Positions 10,095 through 22,489 of a stretch of 64,000 nucleotides of DNA are shown in pieces. The position numbers and the translations under genes were made by a program. Origin of the DNA: Hetaerina americana (taxonomy: Eukaryota > Arthropoda > Insecta > Odonata > Calopterygidae); NCBI GenBank assembly GCA_022747635.1, contig JAKTNV010000002.1, positions 108,721,369-108,785,368 of the forward strand. Direction: 5' to 3'. Each line of letters starts with the position of its first letter. The first letter of the stretch is position 1. The notes beneath the pieces were generated by a model. That model made no database searches. It was not told the origin of the DNA and was given only the letters and a program-made list of their open reading frames with translations.

Positions 10095-10600
10095 ATTTTG
10101 GATGGACACATCTATCAAGTAAAACATTTTGTGACTCCTAACAAAACGCAATCCAGCATTCTTCTCTACAAACAAGTCCCTCTTCATCTCTGCGTACTTC
10201 CTTCCTCCCTTCCCTCCGTCCAACATCCCTATCCTGTTCCTTCCCTTTCCTCGTTTGCCTAACATTATCCCCTCTGTCACAGTCTTCAACATCCCGCTGC
10301 CGGTCAATACCCCCTTCATCCACTTTTCCTGCCTCCATAGGATTGCTCCCAACAAACCCCTCTCTTCGCCCACCATACCAAGAACTTCCTCATTTGTTTT
10401 CTTCTCTGTCCATTTCACCTTCTCCATTCTTCTCCACACCCACATTTCAAAAGCCTCCAGTCTACGTCTATCCTCCTGCTTCAATGACCACGTTTCCGCG
10501 CCGTATCACCATATCAAAGTTTTCACGATTTTTTTCTTAATATCCTTACTCAACGTCCCTGTCATCGCCAATACTTTCACCTAAGTCTCCGAAATTCTTG
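10095..10600 (-). mobile_element. LINE-R RT C-terminal fragment
   Basis: The minus-strand frame 9948-10484 contains MKQEDRRRLEAFEMWVWRRM, KVKWTEKKTNEEVLGMVGEE, LWRQEKWMKGVLTGSGMLKT and KRGKGRNRIGMLDG. This is the conserved region C-terminal to RT in RTE-type LINEs and is nearly identical to 47105-47314. Endonuclease and palm are missing. The 3' end is truncated just after the block preceding GGTAGATTACC. Confidence 0.85.
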
Positions 10601-10654
10601 AGAACGTACAACGCGATGTAATCTCCACGTGGCAAAGAGCCCGGATCCCAAAAT

Positions 10655-11554
10655 ACGAGGGTAGGCTGAAAAGTAATACACGTATGCTTGTACTTAGACC
10701 ACAAACAAAAACAAATTGCTTGATCGAGCAAGAAGTACATTTATAAAAAAGAACACTTCTTAAGTTTCAAAATAATATAAATACTCATTTTTCCACATGG
10801 TCACCGTATTAAGGCTAACACCTTTCTCCCAACGTGTGACAAGTTTTTCCATCCGTCACTGCAAAACTCATCCGACTTTTCTCGAATCCAGGACTTGACA
10901 GCTGCCTTCACCTCATCATCCGAGGTGTAATGATTACCCTTGAGGTTTCTCTTGAGTTGAGGAAAAAAATACTAATCGCAAGGGACAAGATCGGGTGAAC
11001 AAGGAGGGAGTGGAATTGGTTCAAATTTCAGGTTTCTCAGAGCCTCTCCAGTTGCGCGCGCGAGGTGTGTAGACTAGCGTTGTCATGTTGCAAGATTAAT
11101 GGCGCCAGGCTGCCTTTAACACGACAAACTCGACCAATATGGTTTGCGATACACTTTTAAGTGATTCGCCGGTCATTTAGAATCAAATCTTCGACGAGTA
11201 TACAATGCTCATCCCCTGTGGCAGAGATAGGACGTCCGCTGCATGTTCCATCAACAAATTTGGCTTTTCCAGGCTCACAACCACGAAATTTTACTACCCA
11301 TCGATTTACAGTAGACCTATCAACAGCATCGTCACCATAAACAGCCTTCAAACGACGATGAATCTCAGCAGCAGTAACTTATTCAGTAGTTACAAATTCG
11401 ATAACAGCTCGCTATTTAACTCGCGTTGACATAGCACTAGAACAGATCTCCATACTTTCGGGAATGTTACTCCCACTTGCCACCAGGAGTGCTCCTGAGG
11501 GTCATTTTCTTTGTGGTCTATAAGCATGTGTACATTTGTTTTCAGCCTACCCTC
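10655..11554 (-). mobile_element. Defective mariner element (family beta), copy 1
   Basis: Terminal inverted repeats CGAGGGTAGGCTGAAAAGTA (10655) and its partner TTTTCAGCCTACCCTC (ending 11554) bound a ~900-bp element, with TA at 10653-10654. The minus strand encodes the HTH part (KAVYGDDAVDRSTVNRWVVK at about 11351-11292), then jumps to LAPLILQHDNASLHTSRA. The segment holding the first catalytic Asp is absent. HDN, the second catalytic Asp context, is present in this copy. The frame is broken in several places. It shares the deletion junction and a TAA stop after IEF..TE with the copy at 22490-23451. Confidence 0.92.
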
Positions 11555-13117
11555 AAACAAAAAAGTGCCTTCTGTGGCTGTCGATTAACAATGATAATTA
11601 TTACGACCTCGACCATGACTTCGAAAGCTCACGGTGATTTTCTTCATCCGGCAGCACACATATATATGGAGGTTAATTCAGATCCGAATCTTTCGCCTGT
11701 CTTCTTACATTGGATTGCCAAGTTTCCTCGATTTTTTTTAAATTTACCGTTTATCTAGCCCTTATTTAATTATTCTTCTTGTTAGTTACAGCTCGTCTCG
11801 CTAGTTTAGAGAAACATTTAATAATTAATTGACATGGGTTAATTGGTAGATGGGACCTTACGGTCTCAATTTACGCGAATAAAGAAGTTAATCTATTTAT
11901 TTATCTACATGCGGCTGTTGTCAAAGCCATTACCATCATTTGAATCAATTAACACATTTATTGGCGAGTTACCATAAAGAAAAAATAAACTCTGGTGGTA
12001 CAAATCTAATATGACCTGACCTGGGTGCCACGTACGTAGACGTAGATGAAACGTGGTTGAACACCTTCGTACATCGCCGTTCCGCGGCTGTGTACGCGTC
12101 AAAATGCTATGAACTGAAAGAGAATAGAACTTGCCATTGGGTGGCGTTCACAAGACTATTTTTCGCGAAGCAGACACGCCTCAAGTAACTTCTCCACCAG
12201 CGACTTCGCGCGGAGGACGTCCAACGGAATACCCGACACCGTCGGTTGGCTCGTCAACCAACCCTTACGGGCTACGCGTGAATGATTAAAACAATTGTGC
12301 CGATGCAACGACACGAAAGCCTGAAATAATGTGCAAACTGAATCGATATCGAATTCCAAACTAATTTTTAAAAAAACTCCTTCTCGAGAAATTACGACGA
12401 GAAGACTGCAAGCAAGCAAGGAGGAGAATTAATCGAAAATTGATATTTCAATCGTTTTTTTTGACGAATTCATCGTTAAGCACCACTTCCGACGTTTTCC
12501 ATTCACTAAATCGCCTGCTGCATCTGTTAAATTTTTAGCGCTGTGCTCTGACTCGGACAGTTTTGGTATGACGATTTGAAGGATTTCTTATGACAATTAA
12601 AAATAGTTATTTTTTTGCTAAGAGCTAAACATTTCCCAACTTAATTGATGTCCCACTCGACTATGGAATTTTCCGTATACGGCCTTCGTGAACGCAATAT
12701 CAGGAAATCAGGAAACCACCGAGCCGTGGCGAATGAATACTCTGGGAGACTTTTAAAATTGCGTGCATATTTTTATTATGAAAGACGCGGAAAAGTAGCT
12801 ATTAGCCATAATAACGGGAGAATTGATGAATACTCATATGACTGGTCATCGTAAAAAGAGGTGAGAAGTGATCACTTAGTAAGCGCTCCTTGGTTCCAAA
12901 GAGCTCGCCTATCCTCGAGGACTGACGTCGAGAGCCGAGCGATTGGGCAATGGAAGGTGGGCGCGAAGGCCTATGAAAGCTTCGAAGTTGGACAGAGAGG
13001 ACGAAAACCCATCAGTCTGAGGGAGGGAGAGAGAGATGAGGTCGATTGGCGAATACGAAAACGGCGGAGGACGCAGAAGTGATGTAAGGAAGCGTAGAGC
13101 ATGAAGGGAAGGCAGGA
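11555..13117. other. Unannotated
   Basis: No element or gene recognised. The longest frame is 87 codons (12156-12419, minus), with no motif. Confidence 0.4.
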
Positions 13118-13309
13118 AGTACGAGCTAGGACTAGAACACGTCTCCATATTTTCGCTTCTCAAAATACACCGGATGAATGTAATGACTTCAAACATGCGC
13201 ATGCGTGTAGAAGGGGAATGTTACTTCCACATGCTACCAGGAGTGCTTCTGAAGGTCATGTTGTTTGGGGTCTACAAGGATGTGTGCATTATTTTTCAGC
13301 CTACCCTCG
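13118..13309 (-). mobile_element. Mariner beta 5' end fragment
   Basis: It carries the family leader and terminal repeat, ending TTTTTCAGCCTACCCTCG at 13309. It aligns with the reverse complement of 22490-22680. The transposase is missing. Confidence 0.85.
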
Positions 13310-14113
13310 TATAATTAACTAAGTTTATAGATTTATATAAAATTATAATAAGTTTATGAATAAATGGAATAAAGTGTCGACCTCGTGCTCATAGGTTTTA
13401 ACAATACTTGAATGACACTGCTGAAACATTCAAAAAGGAAATATTTTCCCTAAAATGATAATCACAGTTTTAATTTCAACATTTCAATAGCTCCCTCCAT
13501 TACTTTAACCGACAGGTTTGAAAGGTGTCGCTCACAGGCTACCCGAAACGGCTGACTGGAAAGTTAAGCAAAATGCTGCTACGTCATCAAAGAGATAGGA
13601 CGTCCGATTGTTTCTTTTTTGTCAAGAGAAGCAATTTAATGTGTTGTTGCGCAGGCTGAGTTCAACCAAAACCTACCTTAACTGGCAGAATGCCAATAAT
13701 AATAACCATCTAGAGATTATACGTATGTCAGTTCTGGGTGGTTCTGAAAAACAGTTGCGTAATCAGTTATGCGCAAAACACAAATCTTCCGCGATATACA
13801 ATTTCCTTCTTCTTATAATTAAACTTCCTGCTCCCATTCATTGCGTCATAACTGGCTCTTTTCCTCTCTCTCTCTCTCTCATCGATTCACACTCAATATT
13901 CTTCCTTAATCACAGACATCAACGCTCCGCGAGCGCACAATATGCCCTACCTGCCCTTGTCTTCTTGGAGTCTCAGCCAACGACTTCCCTCTCTCGTATA
14001 TCTAACACTTCGCTTCTCTCTCCTTCTCCAAATTCATTTTCCTTGTCCTTCTCTCAATCTTCAGTTCAAAACTCTCAAATCCGCGCCCACCTTCTTTGCT
14101 CAAGGACCACACG
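13310..14113. other. Unannotated; CT-rich at 13860-14090
   Basis: A 174-codon plus frame (13608-14132) is Ser/Leu-rich because of CT-repeat composition and runs into mariner terminal sequence, so I do not call it a gene. Confidence 0.45.
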
Positions 14114-14226
14114 TACGAGGTCTGTCCAATAAATACGCAAACTGAGGCCATAAAAACTTTATTTCGCAAAATTTAGTCTTTTCCGATTTTTTCCCCTTCA
14201 AAGTACTCTCCATTCGTTGCTATGTA

Positions 14227-14784
14227 CAGGGTTCGTCCGGAAAATAAGTGTACTGACTCCTGGGCTGGGCGCGCCGCTCCAGGCGCGCCCAGCACCGCTC
14301 TGACGGACTGAGATTGGAGGGGGGTATGTTGGCAAGCGACGCTGAAAAATGCAGTCGGCTCTGAGCTGTGGTGTAGTGAGGAGCTCTGTTAACGCGAACC
14401 TCCACGCTTCGACCCACGTCACGGAACGCGATGCCGAAGTTTTTGGAGCAGCGTTATTCCATCAAATTTGCGGTAAAGCTTGGGAAATCGTCTACCGAAA
14501 CTGTCGGTATGATTAACCAGGCTTACGGGGAGCCAGCCATGTCCATAAACATGATCTTTCGGTGGCACAAGATGTTCGTGGAGGGCAGAGAAGAGGTCGA
14601 CGACGAGTCTTCGAGAGGTTCCCGATGATGCCTTCGCGGGAGCGTTCCAGGAATGGGAACGCCGCTGGAACAAGTGTAGCGACTCACAAGGGTCCTATTT
14701 TGAGGAATATTAGCTTAAGATATGTAAAAGTGTAATACATTTTTTTTCCTGAGCTCAGTACACTTATTTTCCGGACGAACCCTG
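14227..14784 (+). mobile_element. Mariner element (family delta), internally deleted, nested
   Basis: The inverted repeats CAGGGTTCGTCCGGAAAATA (14227) and the mirror TATTTTCCGGACGAACCCTG (ending 14784) are perfect over 20 bp. TA is duplicated at 14225-14226 and 14785-14786. It encodes only the transposase N-terminus, then C-terminal relics. It sits inside the gamma mariner, so it inserted later. Confidence 0.95.
14431..14628 (+). pseudogene. Mariner transposase N-terminal fragment (delta)
   Basis: The 65 residues start MPKFLEQRYSIKFAVKLGKS and run through QAYGEPAMSINMIFRWHKMF to EEVDDESSRGSR. This is the paired-type HTH region that binds the terminal repeats. The catalytic DD34D domain is deleted: shortly after the stop, other frames give FAGAFQEWERRWNKC, the usual extreme C-terminus. 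The product could at most bind DNA. Confidence 0.85.
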
Positions 14785-15133
14785 TACTTCTTATTCCATC
14801 TTCTTTTCCACTGTTTAAAGTACCCTTGGAAGTCCTCGGCATTTTTGGCTTTTTTTCATTTTTTCGTCGGTTCTTGCTTTATTGTGCCTTCCACATCTTC
14901 CCCGTGATGTCCCCTCATCACATTTTGCATTTTTTTTGGGGGAATAATAAAAAGACGCGTGGGGGGTGAGATCTGGCGAATAAGGAGGATGATCAAGGAT
15001 GGAGATTGAATCTTTTGCCATAAACTGGCGAGCAATCAATGCTGAATGTGCAGGTGCGTTGTCATGGTGAAGGATTCATCCATCATGTTCGGTTAAAATA
15101 TATAGTGTGCCCTGTTGATTTTCCTAAATTCAG

Positions 15134-15424
15134 TTAATCAGCTATCATTCGGACAGGTTTTCGACGATCGGCAAGGACAAGGGACCGCACACGATCAATG
15201 TTGTTGTCAACACAGGTGGTTGAAGGTCGTACCGGCCTTGCATCATCCGCAGCGTCTTGTCGGCCATCTTTAAAACGCTTAATCCACTTGGAAACGGATG
15301 TTTTCTTCGGAGAATTTTCATCGTAAACAGCTGTCAATATTTCAGCAATTTCTTCACAACTTTTACCGCACTTCACAAAAAACTTGATGTTGATTCGTTG
15401 CTCCGTGATTTCGTCAATTTCCAT
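15134..15424 (-). pseudogene. Mariner transposase N-terminal fragment (gamma)
   Basis: It starts MEIDEITEQRINIKFFVKCG and includes KTSVSKWIKRFKDGRQDAAD and RSLVLADRRKPVRMIAD before a stop. This is the HTH/DNA-binding half. The close relative at 63408 differs by scattered substitutions. The catalytic region is missing or degraded downstream. Confidence 0.85.
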
Positions 15425-15614
15425 TTCCGACGCACAGTAAAAACAGGACAACAGAAACTAACATAACTATTACCATACGCACAGCTCGACGATCCGCCGA
15501 GCACAGACGGCTCATAGGGTCTCAGGCAACTAGCGCCGCTAGTGAGCGGGGCTTTAGTCCGCGTCATGGCCGCCAGATTTCACCAGTTCGCGCATTTATT
15601 GCACAGGCTATGTA

Positions 15615-17184
15615 TGCCCACACTATGGTGGGCTAGATAATATCTCAAAGTTTTCGTAGTTTTTCCTTTGCGCTCTTACTCATTATGGACAAATATAAAG
15701 ACTATGTATGAGATATACGTTTACAAGATTCTAGTAGTGGTGTTATCTCTCAAATATAACCTGCAAATGTTTCATAGGCATTATTGGCAAAAATTACGTG
15801 ATCAATCGAGATGTACTTACCTTTAACTTATGGAAATTATTAATGTTATGAGAGAATCTGATGGTCTTGCAATCCTCAAAGTATGGACAGTAACAGAATG
15901 TCGACACACAGTTTGAATTATGAAAATGTTTGATTCGTTACCAGGTGTAATTTTTTCCATCTTACACACAAATGGAAACACTATAATTTCACAGATTAGT
16001 CATAGTTCCCACCTTGACGACCATATGATTTCATCACTTTGTTGCATCGCCAGGTCAACCACTTGCGCGTAAATCAGGTCAGGTCACGGAGGCAGAGAAC
16101 AAAAATTATTAAAAAAAAAATTAAAATGCTCTCATTTTTCACTATTGTTTCAAGAAAACGTTAATCATTGGTTCCATTAATTTATACCAAATCTCACGAG
16201 TGAGCGATTTCGTTGATCAATTTAGTTAAAAATTTGAACAGTTTCTCTCGGTCTTTTGGTGTTTAAATGACTGTACAAAGAGGCTACCATAATCCACCCG
16301 TCTTTCAACCCTCCAAAACATTCCGAGCGTATTCTCGGATATAACCCACCATTTCGAAGGAATTGCTCAACGTCTTTTCCAACCGGCCTTCTTCCTTCGT
16401 CTACGTCTCTAATAATATAACTTATTGCTTTCATTCCTCTCAATTCCACGAAACGACTCCAAGCGACACGCATCCCCTTTCTGTGAAAGTTGAGTTTTCA
16501 ATCAGATTTCGACATATGATAGAATTCCTCCTAGATATTTTCTTATTAATAATACTTTATTCATTTTGAAAAATGGCACAACCATATTAAATGTCATCAA
16601 TATAAATATTATTTGATATATAAACATAAGTTCTCAAATGTGATGAGGCTTATCACAAAATAATTCATCCAATGAGTAAAGTGGGTGAGCAAGTAAACAG
16701 ATATATTTCCTAATTGTTGAAACTCTGGATACAGTCTGATTTCAACTGAGTAGGCAGATATACAGGTATACAGTCGTATGTTCATACTATTAAATGCGTT
16801 TTAAGTTGATGACAACCTACAATAAGTAGTATTTAGATTTGATTTACCTCTTGTGGAGTAGTTATGGATACTAGATCTTAATTGGTAAGTTTCTATATTA
16901 ATTTTCACAAGAATCAGAATCTTAAAGATATATAAAATAAATACAGTCATGATTCTGTACCTAATAAAAAAAGGTTTGCAGGAATCACGCAGTGGTACAT
17001 ATATTTGCGAGAGAGCCGATAGCTCTCTTTTGCAGTAGCAATATTTGTTTAACATGTGGGGAATGACCCCATAACTCAACACCGTAATTCAAATGACATC
17101 AAAAGAAGGCATGCTAAAGTGTTAAAAAAAAAAGTGCAGTGTTAAACAGAACTAATTCGAGACTTATCGTGTTACTTCTAAGTC
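15615..17184. other. Unannotated AT-rich DNA
   Basis: Frames up to 93 codons, no recognisable domain or repeat. Confidence 0.4.
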
Positions 17185-17325
17185 GAACCATTCTGTTGGA
17201 CGAGGGTTTCGCCAGCTCGTTTAGGTCCGGAATAACGGTCCTGCAAACCTTTTAAAATCACTTCCGATCTGAAGATGGTTGCTGGGATGCCGGCGAAACT
17301 GTCGCCTACCAGGATAGAGTAACTT
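17185..17325. repeat. Imperfect inverted pair, Penelope-like terminus (tentative)
   Basis: Right half: CTGAAGATGGTTGCTGGGAT (17263), then CCGGCGAAACTGTCGCC. The left half, read in reverse complement, has CTGGCGAAACCCTCGTCC. Both carry GGCGAAAC followed by similar bases, head to head. The match is short and diverged. Confidence 0.4.
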
Positions 17326-17692
17326 GGAAAGGACGCAATGAGTCACGAGTCACCATCTATTCACCGTTTAAACCTTCGCAGCGATGTTTCCTGCGTGCGT
17401 TTATTTGCAGTCCTTTTTCCGCCATTCAAGCCCACGAATCATTTTGAACGCGTGCTTATTTTGCCGAAGCGAAGACTCTTAACATCCCACGTCCGAACAA
17501 ACCCACCATCCTCGGCCACCAAGTCACCCATATCTTCCACTTACGCCCTCTATCCGACCCATGCCTACCTTCTCCTCCCCATTTCTCGTGAGTATCGACG
17601 TGCTTTCAAGTACGAGTAATATAATAATATACTTAGATACTAATATATACTATATTATATTATATACTTATAGTATATTATACTAGATAATA
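17326..17692. other. Unannotated, ending in AT-rich sequence
   Basis: 17625-17690 is built of TATA-like words. No gene is supported. Confidence 0.4.
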
Positions 17693-18000
17693 CCCACAAA
17701 AGTACCCGACCGAAAAAAGAAAACACAGATTTTTCGGAAAAAATGTATTTATTTTTCAACATAATCTCCGCGTTTTAGCTTGGCTACCCAATATTTGACT
17801 GTTGTAAACGAAGGAGCAGACTCACATAGAGTAGAAGACAGTTCATCTTTTGTATATTGGTAGGGGCTGAGGACTTTCAAATAAAAGTATTGTATCACAT
17901 AACGATGATCAATTTTCTCCATTTTCACAAATACACTGAAAAAGTTCACTATTGATGGCTGCCAAACAAACACTAAACAACGTTGTTGTCTTTAAGCTTG
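17693..18000 (-). mobile_element. Mariner deletion derivative (family epsilon)
   Basis: The minus-strand frame 17749-17973 reads KMEKIDHRYVIQYFYLKVLS, then SAPSFTTVKYWVAKLKRG and ends GDYVEK. The first part is a mariner HTH region. GDYVEK-stop is the extreme C-terminus of many mariner transposases. The whole catalytic domain has thus been removed. The left end is near 17693; I could not find a clear matching repeat on the right, so that boundary is approximate. Confidence 0.7.
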
Positions 18001-20659
18001 AAAAATATGCTTTACAGATTGCATACTTTCTAATAAAATTACTCTTGATAGCGTTTAAAAATGCCATGGAGCCGATGCTTTGAGCAAGGCATGAAACAAA
18101 GGCAAATTCAATGTAAGCAAATTTTCAATCCGGGATGAAAAAGAAATATACTTTGCAAGAATGTCGAAGTTGAGATATATATTTTTGAAAGTTCGTTGAA
18201 ATTGATTACATACGTTGGATTTGCATCGACAAAATTCATTTAAAAAACATTAATCGGGCGGTATATTATCATAAATTTTACCTTCGATATAATTACCACG
18301 ATACGTTATACGACCCTCAACCACCCCACACCTTCCATATATCGGCATGCAAAAGAGATCTATGAGAGAAAAAATAATTTTACGAATATATTGAAATCCA
18401 TATTTTCTCCGTTTAAATTCCGCAACAGAATGAATATCATTGGAAACGACACTTTTGATCGTTAGAATAAGTGTTTTATGGAGCATTAAACTGTCCCGAA
18501 GTGTTTCGATATCTCGCGGGAGGGATAAACTGATTCCACGAAGGGGAGGGAGAGAAGTGAAGTATTTTATCACCACCGCATCAAAGGGACTGCCGGGGTT
18601 TTTTTTCGCGTCCGCATATTTCAAAACCGACCGGGAGAAAGTGAAATGGACCGAGCTCGGCTCTTGTGTGAGCCGGACCCGATCGACCCCCGCAAACATC
18701 CCAAGCGAGTCAGGGACCATTTCACTCCCGATCGAACCCTTCCTGAATTAACAGGAACGCCTTTGAATCCCTCTTGGTCGACGCCCGCCGACGATTCCGT
18801 TTTTGTCGCCTTCGAATCCCTCTCGGAAGATTCCGACCGCGGTGTTTACCAACCCTTAACAAAAGAAGAAGGGTGTGGTAGGATTAGAGACATCCTAACC
18901 AACCCTTCCTTGTTTACTCAAGTAACAACATGCATAGTAGTAATACAACACTGCTATATGTTGATTGAGGGGATACCTGCTCACGCTTGAATTCCCCTTT
19001 TCGTCTTCAATCGCCAAAGTTATCAAACATGAGATTGTTAACCAGTTATTTACATAAGCTTTCAAGTACCCAATAGATGCATAGTAATACATTTGGAATT
19101 ACACACTTAACCATTTACAGAATTAACAGAATATGAGAATTTAGACCAATAACGGACGTACAATTAGTACATATTTTCACAGTATTCAGCACAAGTACAG
19201 AAACATACAACATAATATATACAGATATAAATGTTTGTATCGTGAACGTATGATATCTTTTGGTTTTGCACCTAGTTGTTGAGCACGTTAAATAGGAGAA
19301 TGTACACTGTTAGATGCGAGTGCTTACATTACTTAATCAACCATTTATGCGACGAAATCAAATATTAGTTCACAATTGGCATTTAAACAGAATAATTCTA
19401 TTTCGCGCAATATAATTTTCTTCTCTGCCATGTTATGCCATATTTCTAGTCTCGTTCTTTAATAACGGATACACTCTTCAATTCTGTGCTTGGTAGTGTC
19501 CTCTGTTAAATAAATATAACACAGGTTTGTTCTCGATTTCCCAATTTTGTGAAGTTAATTTGAAAAATCGCCATGGCCTGATAACATTTGGGTAGATTTA
19601 TGTGATAGGTTAATTTTTAGTTTTAATCCATCGCAAATAACAGGGAAAATGTCCTTTGTGTATGAGCCTTTATCACTGTTATCCCAGTCAGATTGCCACT
19701 GAATGAGGGATTCTTCCCTCAGTCTCTTTTTTAAAACGGTTTTCCTTATGCAACGATTTTAATCAAGTTCAAGATTGAAGTGTTTAGCTTTTTGTCCGGA
19801 TTGTAATTTGATTATAGTGTTTCTTTCCGGGATCTCGTGTTTTAAGGGTGGTGACCCGCAGATTATACACAACGAGTCAGTGCTGACCGTAGAGTAGCCC
19901 CTACATATTGATAACAGGCAGGGCCTTTGAGCTTCTGTTAGTTCACGGGCGATTTCGCAAGGTACTTAGGTTGACCTCACGTACCAAATATCGCAGCCTT
20001 AGGCGGCGATGGGAATTGCAACTCCTTTATGGATGGTTATTATGGAGTCGGTGCCGAACTTAAACCTGAAGTATCTCCGAGCTGCCTGGAAGATTTCCTT
20101 TATTTTATTGACCAACCCTTGGTCAACATCCCTCCACCTCCGTCTAGGCTCCATTTGCCTCTCTCTGCTTGTATGCCGAGTCGAGGGACGTGGACGAGAC
20201 GCGCGCCATCCCCGGGAGTTTACGCACGGGATGGGCGGGAGGGGAGCGCGTGGGTCTCCGGAGAGGAAGGGAAGGGCCCATGGTCCATTTGGGGGACATT
20301 TGTCGATCCGTGACGTGGGTAACAACTGGAACGGAGGGAAGGGAATTCGGAAGAGAACCCATTAAAAATCGAGTCCCTCCGGGATTTCGAATCATTAATT
20401 TTCAAAATTAACCGCTCCTTTTAACTGTTCCAAACGCGGTCGTGATTTCCAAAACCGTTCGTTTTCGGTGATGCGTGAAATGCTTATGCGAAATTTTCAC
20501 CGTCCCTCGAGACGTGGTTTCAATTTTTCATTCCTTCCGAAGGGATTTGAGACGGTGACTGTTTTTCTCTTTTGCATGCTTAACGATCGAACGAATTGCA
20601 GCGACGCCAGCTTTTACAGCGAACTCTAAACATAAAGAAGAGATCGCATACATTCATTT
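18001..20659. other. Unannotated
   Basis: No recognised element. A 156-codon minus frame (18250-18720) and overlapping frames on both strands at 20009-20411 lack motifs. The latter stretch is GC-rich. Confidence 0.4.
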
Positions 20660-20880
20660 ACATCTACATCTACTCAATGCCCCGCAAGCCGCCGTAAGGG
20701 CGTGTGGCGGGGGGTGTTTGGAATTACCACCACCCGTAATTAAGAAAGAAAAAAACCGCATGCAAAAGCCTCAAATTTATACCATTACAGTATACATTAT
20801 ACATTTAGTGTATTTATACCTTAAGTGTATGCATAGCAGATCACGGCAGCTAGCCGATGAAGATTAAATAAACGGTAATA
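20660..20880 (-). mobile_element. LINE-B' 3' end with TGTAGA-type tail
   Basis: The plus strand shows TTACATCTACATCTACTCAA followed by CCCCGCAAGCCGCCGTAAGG and GGCGGGGGGTGTT. In reverse complement this is a LINE 3' terminus ending in a TGTAGATGTAGATG-like tail. Relatives: 56366, 57708 and 62296 (same strand), 29724 (opposite strand). Confidence 0.7.
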
Positions 20881-20892
20881 GTAATAGTATTA

Positions 20893-21185
20893 AGGGGAGA
20901 CGACCGACAGCTGAGGTCATTTGCACCATGGGGGATGGACAGGAAAGGATGAAGGGTGGAGAGAAACCCGGCGTCGGCATTAGCTTTCTCTTAACGAAAG
21001 GCGCCAAGGGGTCCGCGGTTTAACGTGCCATTGGACGGACGGCGTACTCACTAAAAGTGCCCTCCACAAAGCACGTCAAGTAAGGATCGAGATACCACTG
21101 AAATATATTCAACACCGCCGGGATTTGAACCCGGGCTCGCAGGGTGGGAAGCCAGTACGATAGCCACCGCACCATCTCGATCCCC
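20893..21185 (-). mobile_element. tRNA-derived SINE (family S1)
   Basis: This is the best-preserved copy. The minus-strand head reads GGGATCGAGATGGTGCGGTG, a box A-like block, then GGGTTCAAATCCCGGCGG as box B. The body and 3' end match 3163-3450 and end near GTCGTCTCCCCTT. Confidence 0.8.
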
Positions 21186-21307
21186 AAAAGAAACGGTCGA
21201 GGGTAAAATCTTGAATGGATTTACGTTGACCTATCATTATCACAATTGGCAATATTTGGCGCTCTTATTTCTGAGATGCATATATACTTCTGTTGAAGAT
21301 GGAATAC

Positions 21308-21480
21308 TTCTGTGGGGATGCCGAAGGCCGTGATAGAGGGGATAATGACGGGTGAGCGGGATACAGGAAGGATTGGAATCGTAGGCAGCTTGAAGACAGG
21401 CAGGAGTCACGACGGAATGAAGAAGAAGGAAAATGTAGGGGGAACAATAGACGGACGACTGGAGTGCTTCGTATCTCCAC
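21308..21480 (+). mobile_element. LINE-R C-terminal relic
   Basis: The plus frame gives MPKAVIEGIMTGERDTGRIG, which lines up with the MLKTVTEGIMLGKRGKGRNR block at 10095-10600. It is a heavily diverged fragment. A tRNA-like GGTTCGAACC on the minus strand lies just beyond (about 21510). Confidence 0.55.
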
Positions 21481-21560
21481 TTTGGGAATTTACGAGGACA
21501 CAGCTGTAAATTCCACGAGAGGTTCGAACCCGAGACCCCCGGCGTGGGAGTCGAGTACAC

Positions 21561-22487
21561 AGTTCAAATAATCAATGCAATCGTCGTGACGTTCTGCCTG
21601 GTAAGGGAGATATTTTCACATTTCTTGGCAATATCAAATGGAAATTTCTGAACTCCTTTAAGGTCTTTTCTCCACCAGAAATGAGAAAGTTGATATCTTT
21701 TTCCGCACCACGGGATGATAACCAGGCATGATGGTAATTAACGCAAGTAACCACTCCCTTAATGGTCGAAGTCGAATGTTTAAATTCCCTCTGATTGTGG
21801 AAGCAAACAAGAGAAGAGAGACGAGCAGCGAAGAAATCAAAGGGAAATTCGACCTTCCCTTTAAGCAAATTCAACCGTTTTGAATATTTCATGGAATTTA
21901 GTAGGATACAGTCATGTGTTTTTCATTGATTCCAACGAAAATAAGGTCTAAAAACCTAGAAGCAGATCAAATAGAATCAGGATTTGAACGAAAAAAAAAA
22001 CTTGGGGTAAACTTCGCTCAATTATTGTCAAAGGTCTCTGGGGCCGGTCTCTAGGGAGGGGAGGGACATATTACTTGGAGCTAGAGAGATGAAGGGGGGT
22101 TATTGTGTGGAGACGCGAGTCCGGCTGGACGTGACCGGGCCTGCGCATTCTGGAACCGTAGTCGAAAACAACTTCAACCGCTCCAAATCGCGCAATCTTC
22201 CCAGCCCCGCTCGACGCATTGAAACGTGACGAATAGCACCGAAATCATTTCAAAGGACAGTCAACAATTTCTCAGAGCGACCTAGTATTGACTCGAGACT
22301 CGTGCGCACTCGGCAGCTGCTAAAGAGAGCATTTCACTCAAATCGAAAAATGCGTCACGCACAAACATAAAACTCAGAAAGCAGTGTGCGTGCGTGGCCC
22401 TTCTGGGAAATGGATGGTCGGGCACTTGATCAGATACGAAATGAAGAATTGACGTTGACCACTCCCGTCTGGATAAATAAATACTTA
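21561..22487. other. Unannotated
   Basis: Overlapping minus frames (up to 106 codons) with no recognisable domain. Confidence 0.4.
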
Positions 22488-22489
22488 TA

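Larger units (their letters stand above)
14116..15612 (-). mobile_element. Mariner element (family gamma), interrupted by a second mariner
   Basis: Inverted termini are CGAGGTCTGTCCAATAAATA (14116) and GCGCATTTATTGCACAGGCT (about 15590). TA flanks are at 14114-14115 and 15613-15614. The minus strand encodes the N-terminal HTH region (15451-15134), then degenerate FTMTTHLHIQ (the HHDNAPAH position) and HPPYSPDL (about 14970). The stretch between HTH and second Asp is largely deleted. A foreign 558-bp mariner (14227-14784) splits its 3' part. The relative at 63219-63811 shares leader text such as ACTAGCGCCGCTAGT. Confidence 0.9.
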
